DNA from: Pseudolabrys sp.
Lineage (GTDB): Bacteria > Pseudomonadota > Alphaproteobacteria > Rhizobiales > Xanthobacteraceae
DNA length: 5,730 nucleotides
Direction of reading: 5' to 3'
NCBI GenBank assembly: GCA_019246455.1
Contig: JAFAQJ010000164.1
Span: forward strand, 1-5,730
The position numbers and the translations under genes are program-made. The first letter of the stretch is position 1, and every line of letters starts with the position of its first letter. Below the pieces are notes generated by a model. The model ran no database searches. It saw nothing but the letters and a program-made list of their open reading frames with translations, and was not told where the DNA came from. Shown here in pieces: positions 1-5,703 of this stretch.

Positions 1-483
1 GCCCTCACCCCGCTCCTTGCCGATCTCGACATGAAATTATCGATCGCCGGCTACAATGTCGGCGCGGCGGCCGGCATCAAAATGATCCGTTCGGTGATGA
101 TCAAGGGCATCGAGGCGCTCACCCTCGAATGCTTTCTGGCCGCGAGCCGCGCCGGCGTGCTCGATCAGGTGATCGCGTCGCTCAAGAACAATTACCCCGG
201 CCTCGATTGGACAAAGGTCGCTGACTACAACATCGAGCGCATGGCGAGCCACGGGGAGCGCCGCGCCGCCGAGATGGAGGAATCCGCCGCGACCTTGCGC
301 GAACTCGGGCTCGACCCGCTGATGGTCGAGGCGACCGTCGAGCGCCAGCGCGAAATGGGCGCGCTCGGCAAAAACGAGGCGGTGCGCCAGACCGTCGATC
401 AGGGCCGCGAGGCGATGCTCAAGGCGATCGACGCCGCACTCGCCGGTGCGGCAAGACGGCGCCACCAAACAACGGGCCGCTGA
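1..483 (+). CDS. NAD(P)-dependent oxidoreductase, C-terminal part (DUF1932 / 6PGDH-like), 5' end outside window
   Basis: The reading frame is open from base 1, so the start and the N-terminal Rossmann NAD(P)-binding domain lie upstream; 160 residues are visible, ending at TGA 481-483. The visible part resembles the all-helical C-terminal domain (DUF1932 type) of the beta-hydroxyacid dehydrogenase/6-phosphogluconate dehydrogenase superfamily. The segment GAAAGIKMIRSVMIKG (bases 61-108) matches the family's substrate-site helix, and the Lys at bases 79-81 sits where the superfamily has its catalytic lysine. The later stretch with PGLDW and HGERRAAEMEE is also typical of the family. The expected role is cytosolic NAD(P)-linked oxidation or reduction of a hydroxy acid; the substrate cannot be read from the sequence. 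It converges on the binding-protein gene, with 42 bases between stops. The basic tail ending in ARRRHQTTGR looks like an unstructured C terminus. Family call fairly firm, substrate unknown. Confidence 0.8.
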   Translation, partial: ALTPLLADLDMKLSIAGYNVGAAAGIKMIRSVMIKGIEALTLECFLAASRAGVLDQVIASLKNNYPGLDWTKVADYNIERMASHGERRAAEMEESAATLRELGLDPLMVEATVERQREMGALGKNEAVRQTVDQGREAMLKAIDAALAGAARRRHQTTGR

Positions 484-498
484 AACCAGCCGCCCGTT
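465..498 (-). terminator. Candidate intrinsic terminator of the leftward operon
   Basis: AACGGGC (471-477) pairs perfectly with GCCCGTT (492-498). After one C-C mismatch, three further pairs (479-481 with 488-490) close a six-base loop. Read on the minus strand, the stem ends 27 bases past the stop of the substrate-binding protein gene and is followed by GTTTGG, a weak U tract. On the plus strand no T run follows, so any termination should mainly serve the leftward genes. The stem overlaps the last codons and stop of the converging oxidoreductase gene. Confidence 0.45.
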
Positions 499-525
499 CA
501 CGCCCGGCACTGCAAAGTACCTCAC

Positions 526-1494
526 TTACTTCTTGCGCGGCGGAATCTGGATGAATTCCGCGATCTCTTCCTTGGTCAGCGGCTTGTCGAGGAATTTGAG
601 CTTCACCGCATCGCGGATGATGCCGTCGAGGTCCGCCATCTTGTCGGTCTGCATCGTCGACAGCGGCTGGAAGTCCTTGGCCGATTGCTGAACGATATCG
701 AGCGGGATTTTCATCTTGTCGGCGTACATCTGCATCGCCTTCGGATCGCCGTAGAGCCAATCGACACCCTCCCGATAGGCATCGACGAAGCGCGTGATGG
801 CGTCGCGTTTCGACTTCAGCGAATTCTCGTTGACGATGACGACCCGCACGGTCTGGCCCTTGAGCGAGGGCACATCGCTGCCGCGGGCGAGAATGCGGAT
901 CTTGCCTTCCTTGATTTCCTTGAGGCCGAACGGCGGCGCCGCCCAGCCGATATCGACCTGGCCCGACATCACGGCGGTCAGCGTGCCCGGGGGTGAGCCG
1001 GTCGGGGTCGGTTTCGCCTTGGCGTCGAGCTCTTCCTTGAACGCGACCACGATGTTGTTCGACGACGAACCATTGGTCGAATAAGCGATGGTGTTCTGCT
1101 CGGTCGCGTCCTTGAGCGTCTTGAGCGGCGAGTCGGCCTTGACGTACCAATAGAGATCACTGGTGCCGGTAAACATCGGCAGCAGGATGCGGATTGGCGC
1201 GCCTTTCGACATCGCGCGCAGCGCACCGGCAACGCCGACGCCGCCACCTAGATCGGCCGAACCGGAGATCACCGCCTGGATTGTTTCACCGGCGCCTTGC
1301 GAGCCGGTCATTTCCATGACGATGCCGTGCTTCTTGTAGATGCCGGCCTCCTGGCCGAGCGTCGGCGACTGGTTTTCCCAGTTGTTGATCTGGCCCATCA
1401 CCATTTTGAGCGTGTCGTCGGCGCGCGCCGTGCCGGCGCTAAACGCCGAGACCGCGATGAGACCGAGCGCGAGCAGAACGCGGTTGCGTTGCAT
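526..1494 (-). CDS. ABC transporter periplasmic substrate-binding protein (NMT1/SsuA/TauA-like)
   Basis: This 322-residue protein has an N-terminal signal peptide: a basic start (MQRNR), a hydrophobic stretch and TARA before DD, giving likely cleavage after residue 25. The mature part is a type II periplasmic-binding fold of the NMT1/THI5-like class. Family-type segments are LGQEAGIYKKHGI (47-59), the binding-loop region GSQGAGETIQAVISGSADLG (64-83), and a second-lobe repeat of the same kind, AVMSGQVDIGWAAPP (174-188). Such proteins capture sulfonates, pyrimidine precursors, aromatic acids and similar small molecules and pass them to a membrane permease; the ligand here is unknown. The start is supported by GGGAGGA (complement of 1501-1507) six bases before ATG. 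It lies 78 bases downstream of the aldolase-family gene on the same strand, suggesting co-transcription and a ligand related to that enzyme's substrate. No permease or ATPase gene is in the window. Confidence 0.88.
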   Translation of the reverse strand: MQRNRVLLALGLIAVSAFSAGTARADDTLKMVMGQINNWENQSPTLGQEAGIYKKHGIVMEMTGSQGAGETIQAVISGSADLGGGVGVAGALRAMSKGAPIRILLPMFTGTSDLYWYVKADSPLKTLKDATEQNTIAYSTNGSSSNNIVVAFKEELDAKAKPTPTGSPPGTLTAVMSGQVDIGWAAPPFGLKEIKEGKIRILARGSDVPSLKGQTVRVVIVNENSLKSKRDAITRFVDAYREGVDWLYGDPKAMQMYADKMKIPLDIVQQSAKDFQPLSTMQTDKMADLDGIIRDAVKLKFLDKPLTKEEIAEFIQIPPRKK

Positions 1495-1572
1495 TCTTCA
1501 TCCTCCCTATGGCGCTTTTTATTGTTGTCAGTCAGTCGCCCGGCAATATTCAACACGCTAACGCAGCGCGGC

Positions 1573-2370
1573 TCAATGTCGCTTCTTGGTGGTTTTCTTG
1601 CGCTTCGTCGCTTTGGATTTCGCCGCAGATACCGCACGAGTCTTTTGCATCGCAAACGACACGCCGGCCGCAGCGAGCCGGCCGACCCACAATTCCCAGG
1701 CCCGCGTCTGTCCGGTCGTGCCGGTTGCGATGCCGAAGCACTTCTCATTTTCACCCGGTCGCAATGGATCGACTTTGCCGTAAAGCGCGGCGCGAACCTG
1801 GTAATCGGCATTGTAGTGCGAGTGGATGCAGCGGAAGACGCAATCGCGGATGCTGGTGCCGGCCACCGTAACGCCGTGACGATTCATCAGCACCATCCAG
1901 TGCGGCCCAAGCCGGCGGGCGAGCGAGGCGCCCTCCTCCGGTTTCACCACAAGTAGATTAGTGGCGCCGAATTCTTCGTACTGGTCCCAGAACGGCGGTT
2001 TCACGCCGCCCGAAGCACCAAGGTGAAAAACCGGCGTGTAGTCGGTGCCGGTGATGACCAGCGGCATGAAGTTCGGTGAATGGTGATGGCACACCGACAT
2101 CACGTCGGGCCGCGCCTTGTAGATCTCGCCGTGGATGACGCGCTCGGAATATTGCGGCGGGGCGCCCTGACGCACAGGCGCGGAATCGAGTGTGTACTCG
2201 AGGATGCGGTCCGGCGTGACCATGCCCGGCGCGCTCGAGCGCGAGAGCAGATAGCGATTGGGGTCGGTCGGATGGCGTACGCTGATGTGCCCGAAGGCAT
2301 CGATCACGCCCTCCTGGTCCAAAATGCGGTTGGCGAGCGCGAGATCGGTGCGGAGTTCCTGGAGCGACAC
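1573..2370 (-). CDS. Class II aldolase/adducin family protein
   Basis: A 265-residue cytosolic enzyme of the class II (zinc-dependent) aldolase/adducin fold, which includes fuculose-phosphate aldolase, ribulose-phosphate 4-epimerase and several decarboxylases of aromatic or sugar acids. Visible hallmarks are GHISVR (27-32), SRSSAPGMVTPDRILEY (43-59), YSERVIHGEIYKARPDV (74-90), VCHHHSP (93-99) and NRHGVTVAG (163-171). By comparison with fuculose aldolase, the metal ligands should be His95, His97 and His165, with Glu76 as catalytic acid/base; all are present, so it is probably active. Whether it is an aldolase, epimerase or decarboxylase cannot be decided. The start codon is GTG (CAC on the plus strand, 2368-2370), preceded by a weak GGGAA site about seven bases away; the next in-frame Met is residue 50, inside the conserved core. 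The C terminus carries an unusual Lys/Arg-rich tail (about 251-265). It is probably first in an operon with the binding-protein gene. Confidence 0.87.
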   Translation of the reverse strand: MSLQELRTDLALANRILDQEGVIDAFGHISVRHPTDPNRYLLSRSSAPGMVTPDRILEYTLDSAPVRQGAPPQYSERVIHGEIYKARPDVMSVCHHHSPNFMPLVITGTDYTPVFHLGASGGVKPPFWDQYEEFGATNLLVVKPEEGASLARRLGPHWMVLMNRHGVTVAGTSIRDCVFRCIHSHYNADYQVRAALYGKVDPLRPGENEKCFGIATGTTGQTRAWELWVGRLAAAGVSFAMQKTRAVSAAKSKATKRKKTTKKRH

Positions 2371-2662
2371 AGACGTTTCCCGTTGTTATGGCGCCCGAGC
2401 GAGGCGGCCGCACTATAGGACGCGGCGTGGATCGGAGTGAGAGGGCGAACGGGGCAAGAACATTTAGCTAAAAATATGAGTAAAAATTAAGTACAATTTT
2501 ATCGTTCGATCGCCAATGCTTTGAATCTTCTGCGTTTCAACTCGAAAAATTTTCACGACTATTTGGTGCGATCACAGCCTTACTATTTTGTTCTTTACAA
2601 CATGGTTAATCCGGGGAAAGCTGAGAGCCTCAAGTCACTTAGTTGGTTAATGGGGCAATCCG
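2371..2662. promoter_or_regulatory. AT-rich divergent intergenic region with promoters for both flanking genes
   Basis: These 292 bases separate two divergent genes, so both must be transcribed from here. The centre (about 2460-2610) is clearly richer in A and T than the coding DNA around it, with runs such as TAAAAATTAA and AAAAATTTT. A possible rightward promoter is TTTGGT (2562-2567) and TATTTT (2584-2589) with a 16-base spacer, a poor -35 match. A short inverted repeat GAAAAATTTTC lies at 2544-2554. The octamer TGGTTAAT occurs twice, at 2603-2610 and 2644-2651; its complement contains TTAACCA, like a half-site of the alphaproteobacterial regulator CtrA. A reading frame from TTG at 2521 runs into the next gene in another frame and does not look coding. 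Confidence 0.4.
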
Positions 2663-3145
2663 ATGAAGCATCTCTATTCCGCGTTTCTGGCGCTGCTGAT
2701 CCTTGGATCGGCGGGCCTCGTCACGTCGGCGCAAGCCGACGGCTATCGTTTCGACCCGGGCTGTAACTGTAACCGTCCGGTCTCGTCGACCCGCACGGTC
2801 CGCGAGGCGCCGCGCGTGGTCAATCACACCCGTGTGGTGACGTCGAACCGCACGGTTCCGCGCTACCGCACGGTCGAGGAGAACCAGCTCGTCGTGCACG
2901 TGCGGCCGGTCATTCACAAAGAAGTCGTGGTGCACCGTGAACACGTCCACATTCAGAACATCGTGACGAAGCGCATCAACACCATCAACCGCTTCCGTGA
3001 GGAAGAGGTGCGCGGTGGTGTCGAGAACCGCTATGCGCGCTCGACCTCGGAAAGCACGGTGTTCCGCACTGTCCAGGGTTCGAACTGCAACTGCGGCGGC
3101 TTCGAACGGGTCGGCGCCTATCGCGAAGCGACCTACCGCTACTAA
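2663..3145 (+). CDS. Secreted protein of unknown function with valine hexad repeats and two CNC motifs
   Basis: This 160-residue protein matches no family I can name. It starts with a clear signal peptide (MKH, a hydrophobic stretch from about residue 4 to 20, then SAQA before D), giving likely cleavage after residue 25 and export to the periplasm or beyond. The mature protein begins with GYRFDPGCNCNRP (Cys34, Cys36) and near its end has SNCNCGGFERV (Cys142, Cys144). Between them, residues 51-104 form nine exact hexads with Val at position 3 and often Arg at position 1, and His at 55, 79, 85, 91, 94 and 96. This suggests a beta-rich repetitive fold; the paired Cys and the His could bind metal or form disulfides, which is inference. 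ATG is preceded by GGGG (2652-2655) at seven bases. It appears monocistronic, closed by a strong terminator, and lies upstream of an iron-receptor gene. The conserved-looking signal and codon use support a real gene. Confidence 0.82.
   Translation: MKHLYSAFLALLILGSAGLVTSAQADGYRFDPGCNCNRPVSSTRTVREAPRVVNHTRVVTSNRTVPRYRTVEENQLVVHVRPVIHKEVVVHREHVHIQNIVTKRINTINRFREEEVRGGVENRYARSTSESTVFRTVQGSNCNCGGFERVGAYREATYRY
2813..2974 (+). repeat. Nine consecutive hexapeptide-coding units (valine at position 3)
   Basis: Translated, residues 51-104 of the secreted protein divide without gaps into RVVNHT, RVVTSN, RTVPRY, RTVEEN, QLVVHV, RPVIHK, EVVVHR, EHVHIQ and NIVTKR. Valine occupies the third place in all nine units (residues 53, 59, 65, 71, 77, 83, 89, 95, 101), and the first place is Arg in five. 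The repeat is at protein level: the DNA period is 18 bases but the units have diverged strongly. A tenth unit, INTINR, breaks the valine rule. Confidence 0.75.
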
Positions 3146-3170
3146 TTCGCTCCAATCGCGATTGCCTGAG

Positions 3171-3201
3171 CCGCCTCGTGGAGAAATCCACGGGGCGGTT
3201 T
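3171..3201 (+). terminator. Intrinsic terminator of the secreted-protein gene
   Basis: CCGCCTCGTGG (3171-3181) pairs with CCACGGGGCGG (3188-3198) in an 11-base-pair stem containing one G-T wobble. The loop is AGAAAT, and TTTGCATTT follows directly. The stem begins 25 bases after the TAA stop. The short T run is modest but the stem is strong and well placed. It should separate this gene from the receptor gene downstream. Confidence 0.8.
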
Positions 3202-3312
3202 GCATTTGGGCGCGCACGCTGCCGTTGTTCAAAATTTTTTCGACGCACGACGCAGACTTTTGTCACGAAAATTCGAATGTAGCCCGGCACCTAGAGGCAG
3301 TTTTCGAATCCG

Positions 3313-3329
3313 TCTAATTCAATATTAGA
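3313..3329. promoter_or_regulatory. Perfect inverted repeat, candidate operator upstream of the receptor gene
   Basis: TCTAAT (3313-3318) and ATTAGA (3324-3329) are exact inverted copies separated by TCAAT, giving a 17-base site about 125 bases before the receptor start codon. Size and place suit a dimeric repressor or activator. Receptors of this family in rhizobia and relatives are usually controlled by iron regulators (Fur, Irr, RirA), but the repeat does not match the Irr box as I recall it (TTTAGAA...TTCTAAA, the opposite half-site order), so the regulator is left open. Confidence 0.35.
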
Positions 3330-3422
3330 GTCCTTACAAATCATTGATATTGCAACGGTTTCATCTCGCTCCTACAGGCGACGCGGGCCTGAGGCGCGTC
3401 ACGCTATGTGTGGTGGTCGGCT

Positions 3423-3451
3423 GTGCCCGTGGAATTGGAATTCGGGGGCAC
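3423..3451 (+). promoter_or_regulatory. Receptor ribosome binding site within a possible occluding hairpin
   Basis: GGGGG (3444-3448) lies six bases before ATG 3455 and decides the start of the receptor gene. GTGCCC (3423-3428) is an exact inverted copy of GGGCAC (3446-3451), which overlaps this site, so a six-pair stem with a 17-base loop could partly hide it in the mRNA. The ribosome binding site is well supported; the hairpin is only a possibility, given its large loop. Confidence 0.45.
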
Positions 3452-3454
3452 TTC

Positions 3455-5668
3455 ATGCGTATCGGGACTGCCAAGCGCGCCGGCCTGTTGCCGGCGATTT
3501 TTTTGGGTGTGATGGGATCTCCCTCCACGGCGTTCGCGCAAACTGCGAGCATAGCAACCGGCGGCGACGCCAACGCCCAGGCGGTCGAACTCGGCACCAT
3601 CACCGTCGAAGGCCAGGCCCAGCCCGGTTACGCCGCGTCAAGCACGTCGGTCGCGACCAAAACCGATACGCCTCTCATCAACATCCCGCAGTCGGTCAAC
3701 GTCATCACCAAGGAGGTCATCAAGGACCAGAACCCACAGAACCTGACCGACGTTACGCGTTACGTGCCCGGCGTGGCCGTGCATCAGGGCGAAGGCAATC
3801 GCGACGAGCTCGTCATTCGCGGAGTCGACTCCAGCGCCAACTTCTTCGTCAACGGCTTTCGCGACGACGTGCAGTTTTTCCGCGACCTCTACAACGTGCA
3901 GAGCGTCGAAATCCTAAAAGGGCCGAGCGCCCTGACATTCGGCCGAGGCTCCGGTGGCGGCTTGCTCAATCGCACGCTGAAAGAAGCCGACGGCAACCGA
4001 GTGTATGAAGCGACCGCGCAAACCGGTTCGTGGTCGGACCGTCGCGTCACGCTCGACGCCGGCCAGGCCGTCAACGACAAGTTCGCCGCGCGGCTCAATA
4101 TGATGTACGAGGGCGGCGGGCTGTGGCGCGACCACAATCAGCTCGAGCGCTACGGCATCAATCCGACTTTCACCTACAAGCCGGACGAGCGCACCAAGGT
4201 CAAATTCAGCTACGAGTATTTCCGCGATTGGCGCACCGCCGACCGTGGCAATCCTTCGCAGGCAACCAGCGCCACCGGATCGACGGCAATCAATCCGGGC
4301 CGTCCCTTCGCGCCGGGCGGCGACCTCTCGGCGTTCTACGGCAGCCCCGACCAGAACCGGGCGATCGCCACCGTGCAGACTTTCATGAATTCGGTGGAGC
4401 ACGATTTCGGTGGTGGCTTTGCCGGCAAGAACGCGGTCCTTTATGCGCGCTATCTGAAATTCTACCAGAACATCTATCCGGGCGGCGGCGCACTCGCAGG
4501 CGCGGTCAATCCGGCTGTGACATCATTCAATCGCGCCGCGTATCAGCACTATACGGACCGCGACAATCTCATCAACCAGACCGATTTCGTGTGGAAGGGC
4601 TTTACCGGGCCGGTCGGCCACACCCTGGCGTTCGGCAGCGAATTCGGCAAACAGACCGGCATCGACCTGCGCAACACCGGCGTCTTCCCGAACGGCGCAA
4701 CGACGCTTGCCGACAACCCGTACGCGCCGACTTACTTTGGCATGGTCAACTTCGTGCACAGCCCGCCGGGCTCGACCGACAGCAACAGCCTCTACCGGCT
4801 GTTCACAGAGTCCGCCTATCTGCGCGACACGCTCGAGGTAACGCGCTGGCTCCAATTCATCGCTGGCGTGCGCTTCGACCGCTTCGATATCACGGGGCTC
4901 GACGGCAACACCGGCATCAGCCGCTCGCGCGTCGACGACAAGCTTTCGCCGGCAGGTGCCGCGATCTTCAAGCTGATGGAAAATTTGTCGTTCTATTACG
5001 CCTACAGCAAATCGTACCTGCCGGCGTCCGGCGATCAGTTCAGCAGCCTGAGCGCCACGACTGTGCTGCTGGCGCCGCAGCAATTCGAGAACAACGAAGT
5101 CGGCATGAAATGGAATATCACGCCGCAACTCCTTTACACTTGGGCGGTCTATCAACTTGATCGCACCAACGTACCGGTCACCGACCCCAACAATCCGGCA
5201 TTGCCCGCTCTGTCCGGCGCCAATCAGGTGCGCGGCTTCGAGACCAATCTGGTCGGCAACATCGGCAGGGATTGGCAGTCGACGCTCGGCTACGCCTATA
5301 CCGATGCGCGCGTCACCGCCAATACCGGCACGTCGGGCACGCCTATCCAGAAAGGCGATCGCGTGCAGCTCGTGCCGTATCATCAGGCGTCGTGGTGGAA
5401 TAAATATCAATTCACGCCGGTATGGTCGGCGGCGATCGGCATCATCTATTTCTCGGATTCGTTTGCATCTTCAGATGACACGGTCGTGTTGCCGGGTTTC
5501 CTGCGCGTCGACGGCGGCATCTATGCCAATATCAACGAGACCTGGCACGCGCAGCTCAACGTCGAAAACATCTTCAACAAGGGCTATTGGGCGGCGGCCG
5601 ACGGCAACAACAATCTCTCGCCGGGCGCGCCGCGCACCTTCAAGATCATGGCGATGGCGCGACTCTAA
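3455..5668 (+). CDS. TonB-dependent siderophore receptor (outer membrane, catecholate-receptor-like)
   Basis: This 737-residue protein has the usual length and layout of a TonB-dependent outer-membrane receptor, importing a ferric siderophore with energy from TonB-ExbB-ExbD. ATG 3455 is chosen because it follows GGGGG by six bases and opens a good signal peptide (MRIGTAKR, a hydrophobic core, then AFA before Q, cleavage after residue 28). A likely TonB box is GTITVEGQ (47-54). The plug follows at about 65-180, with INIPQSVNVITKEVI (75-89), DELVIRGVDSSANFFVNGFR (117-136) and VEILKGPSALTFGRGSGGG (151-169). The rest is the 22-strand barrel, ending in PRTFKIMAMARL, a normal closing strand although the last residue is Leu rather than the usual Phe. 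The motif EYFRDWRTADRGNPS (254-268) and YLKFYQNIYPGGG later recall Fiu/catecholate receptors; the exact ligand is inference. A possible operator lies upstream, and another gene begins 35 bases after the stop. Confidence 0.93.
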   Translation: MRIGTAKRAGLLPAIFLGVMGSPSTAFAQTASIATGGDANAQAVELGTITVEGQAQPGYAASSTSVATKTDTPLINIPQSVNVITKEVIKDQNPQNLTDVTRYVPGVAVHQGEGNRDELVIRGVDSSANFFVNGFRDDVQFFRDLYNVQSVEILKGPSALTFGRGSGGGLLNRTLKEADGNRVYEATAQTGSWSDRRVTLDAGQAVNDKFAARLNMMYEGGGLWRDHNQLERYGINPTFTYKPDERTKVKFSYEYFRDWRTADRGNPSQATSATGSTAINPGRPFAPGGDLSAFYGSPDQNRAIATVQTFMNSVEHDFGGGFAGKNAVLYARYLKFYQNIYPGGGALAGAVNPAVTSFNRAAYQHYTDRDNLINQTDFVWKGFTGPVGHTLAFGSEFGKQTGIDLRNTGVFPNGATTLADNPYAPTYFGMVNFVHSPPGSTDSNSLYRLFTESAYLRDTLEVTRWLQFIAGVRFDRFDITGLDGNTGISRSRVDDKLSPAGAAIFKLMENLSFYYAYSKSYLPASGDQFSSLSATTVLLAPQQFENNEVGMKWNITPQLLYTWAVYQLDRTNVPVTDPNNPALPALSGANQVRGFETNLVGNIGRDWQSTLGYAYTDARVTANTGTSGTPIQKGDRVQLVPYHQASWWNKYQFTPVWSAAIGIIYFSDSFASSDDTVVLPGFLRVDGGIYANINETWHAQLNVENIFNKGYWAAADGNNNLSPGAPRTFKIMAMARL

Positions 5669-5691
5669 GCCCCAGCCGCTCAAAATTGTTT

Positions 5692-5697
5692 GGAGAA
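5692..5697 (+). promoter_or_regulatory. Ribosome binding site of the last, partial gene
   Basis: GGAGAA stands eight bases (counted from GGAG) before ATG 5704 and is the main support for calling a gene that is otherwise only nine codons long here. The 35-base gap after the receptor stop contains no hairpin that looks like a terminator, which favours read-through from the receptor gene. Confidence 0.6.
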
Positions 5698-5703
5698 TTT
5701 ATA

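Larger units (their letters stand above)
3146..3454. other. Intergenic region between the secreted protein and the TonB-dependent receptor
   Basis: These 309 bases hold, in order: a perfect 12-base palindrome CAATCGCGATTG (3153-3164), the intrinsic terminator (3171-3201), a GC-rich stretch ending in AAAATTTTTT (3231-3240), two copies of TTCGAAT (3272-3278 and 3303-3309), an inverted repeat (3313-3329), and the leader of the receptor gene with its ribosome binding site. The receptor frame stays open back to about 3344, but that stretch has no signal-peptide character and looks non-coding. The receptor promoter must lie here, probably in the AT-rich part around 3300-3360, though I see no convincing -35/-10 pair. 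Confidence 0.5.

Noticed and set aside
419..1150. Long minus-strand frame of 243 codons across the binding-protein gene
   Set aside because: It is in another frame of the same strand over a well-supported gene; its product is Arg/Gly/Gln-rich with no family character, typical of out-of-frame reading of GC-rich DNA.
2521..2766. Possible 81-residue protein from TTG 2521
   Set aside because: It has no ribosome binding site, starts in an AT-rich promoter region and owes its second half to out-of-frame reading of the secreted-protein gene.
3153..3164. CAATCGCGATTG as a regulatory or attachment site
   Set aside because: It is a perfect 12-base palindrome but sits just after a stop codon and before a terminator, with no second copy in the window; chance is the simplest reading.
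3224..3240. A second terminator at TTGTTCAAAATTTTTT
   Set aside because: The T run has no adequate GC-rich stem before it, and a strong terminator already lies upstream.
3340..3348. ATCATTGAT as a Fur box
   Set aside because: It is a nine-base symmetric core only; flanking bases do not extend the symmetry, so it falls well short of a Fur site.
3344..3454. N-terminal extension of the receptor from TTG 3344
   Set aside because: The added 37 residues come before a complete signal peptide and lack a ribosome binding site; ATG 3455 has both.
4030..5160. Plus-strand frame of 376 codons inside the receptor gene
   Set aside because: Frame-shifted reading of the receptor; very rich in Arg, Gln, His and Pro, without motifs.
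4523..5410. Minus-strand frame of 295 codons opposite the receptor gene
   Set aside because: Antisense to a clear TonB-dependent receptor; composition is Arg/Ala/Val-rich with no recognisable domain, as expected for the complement of biased codons.
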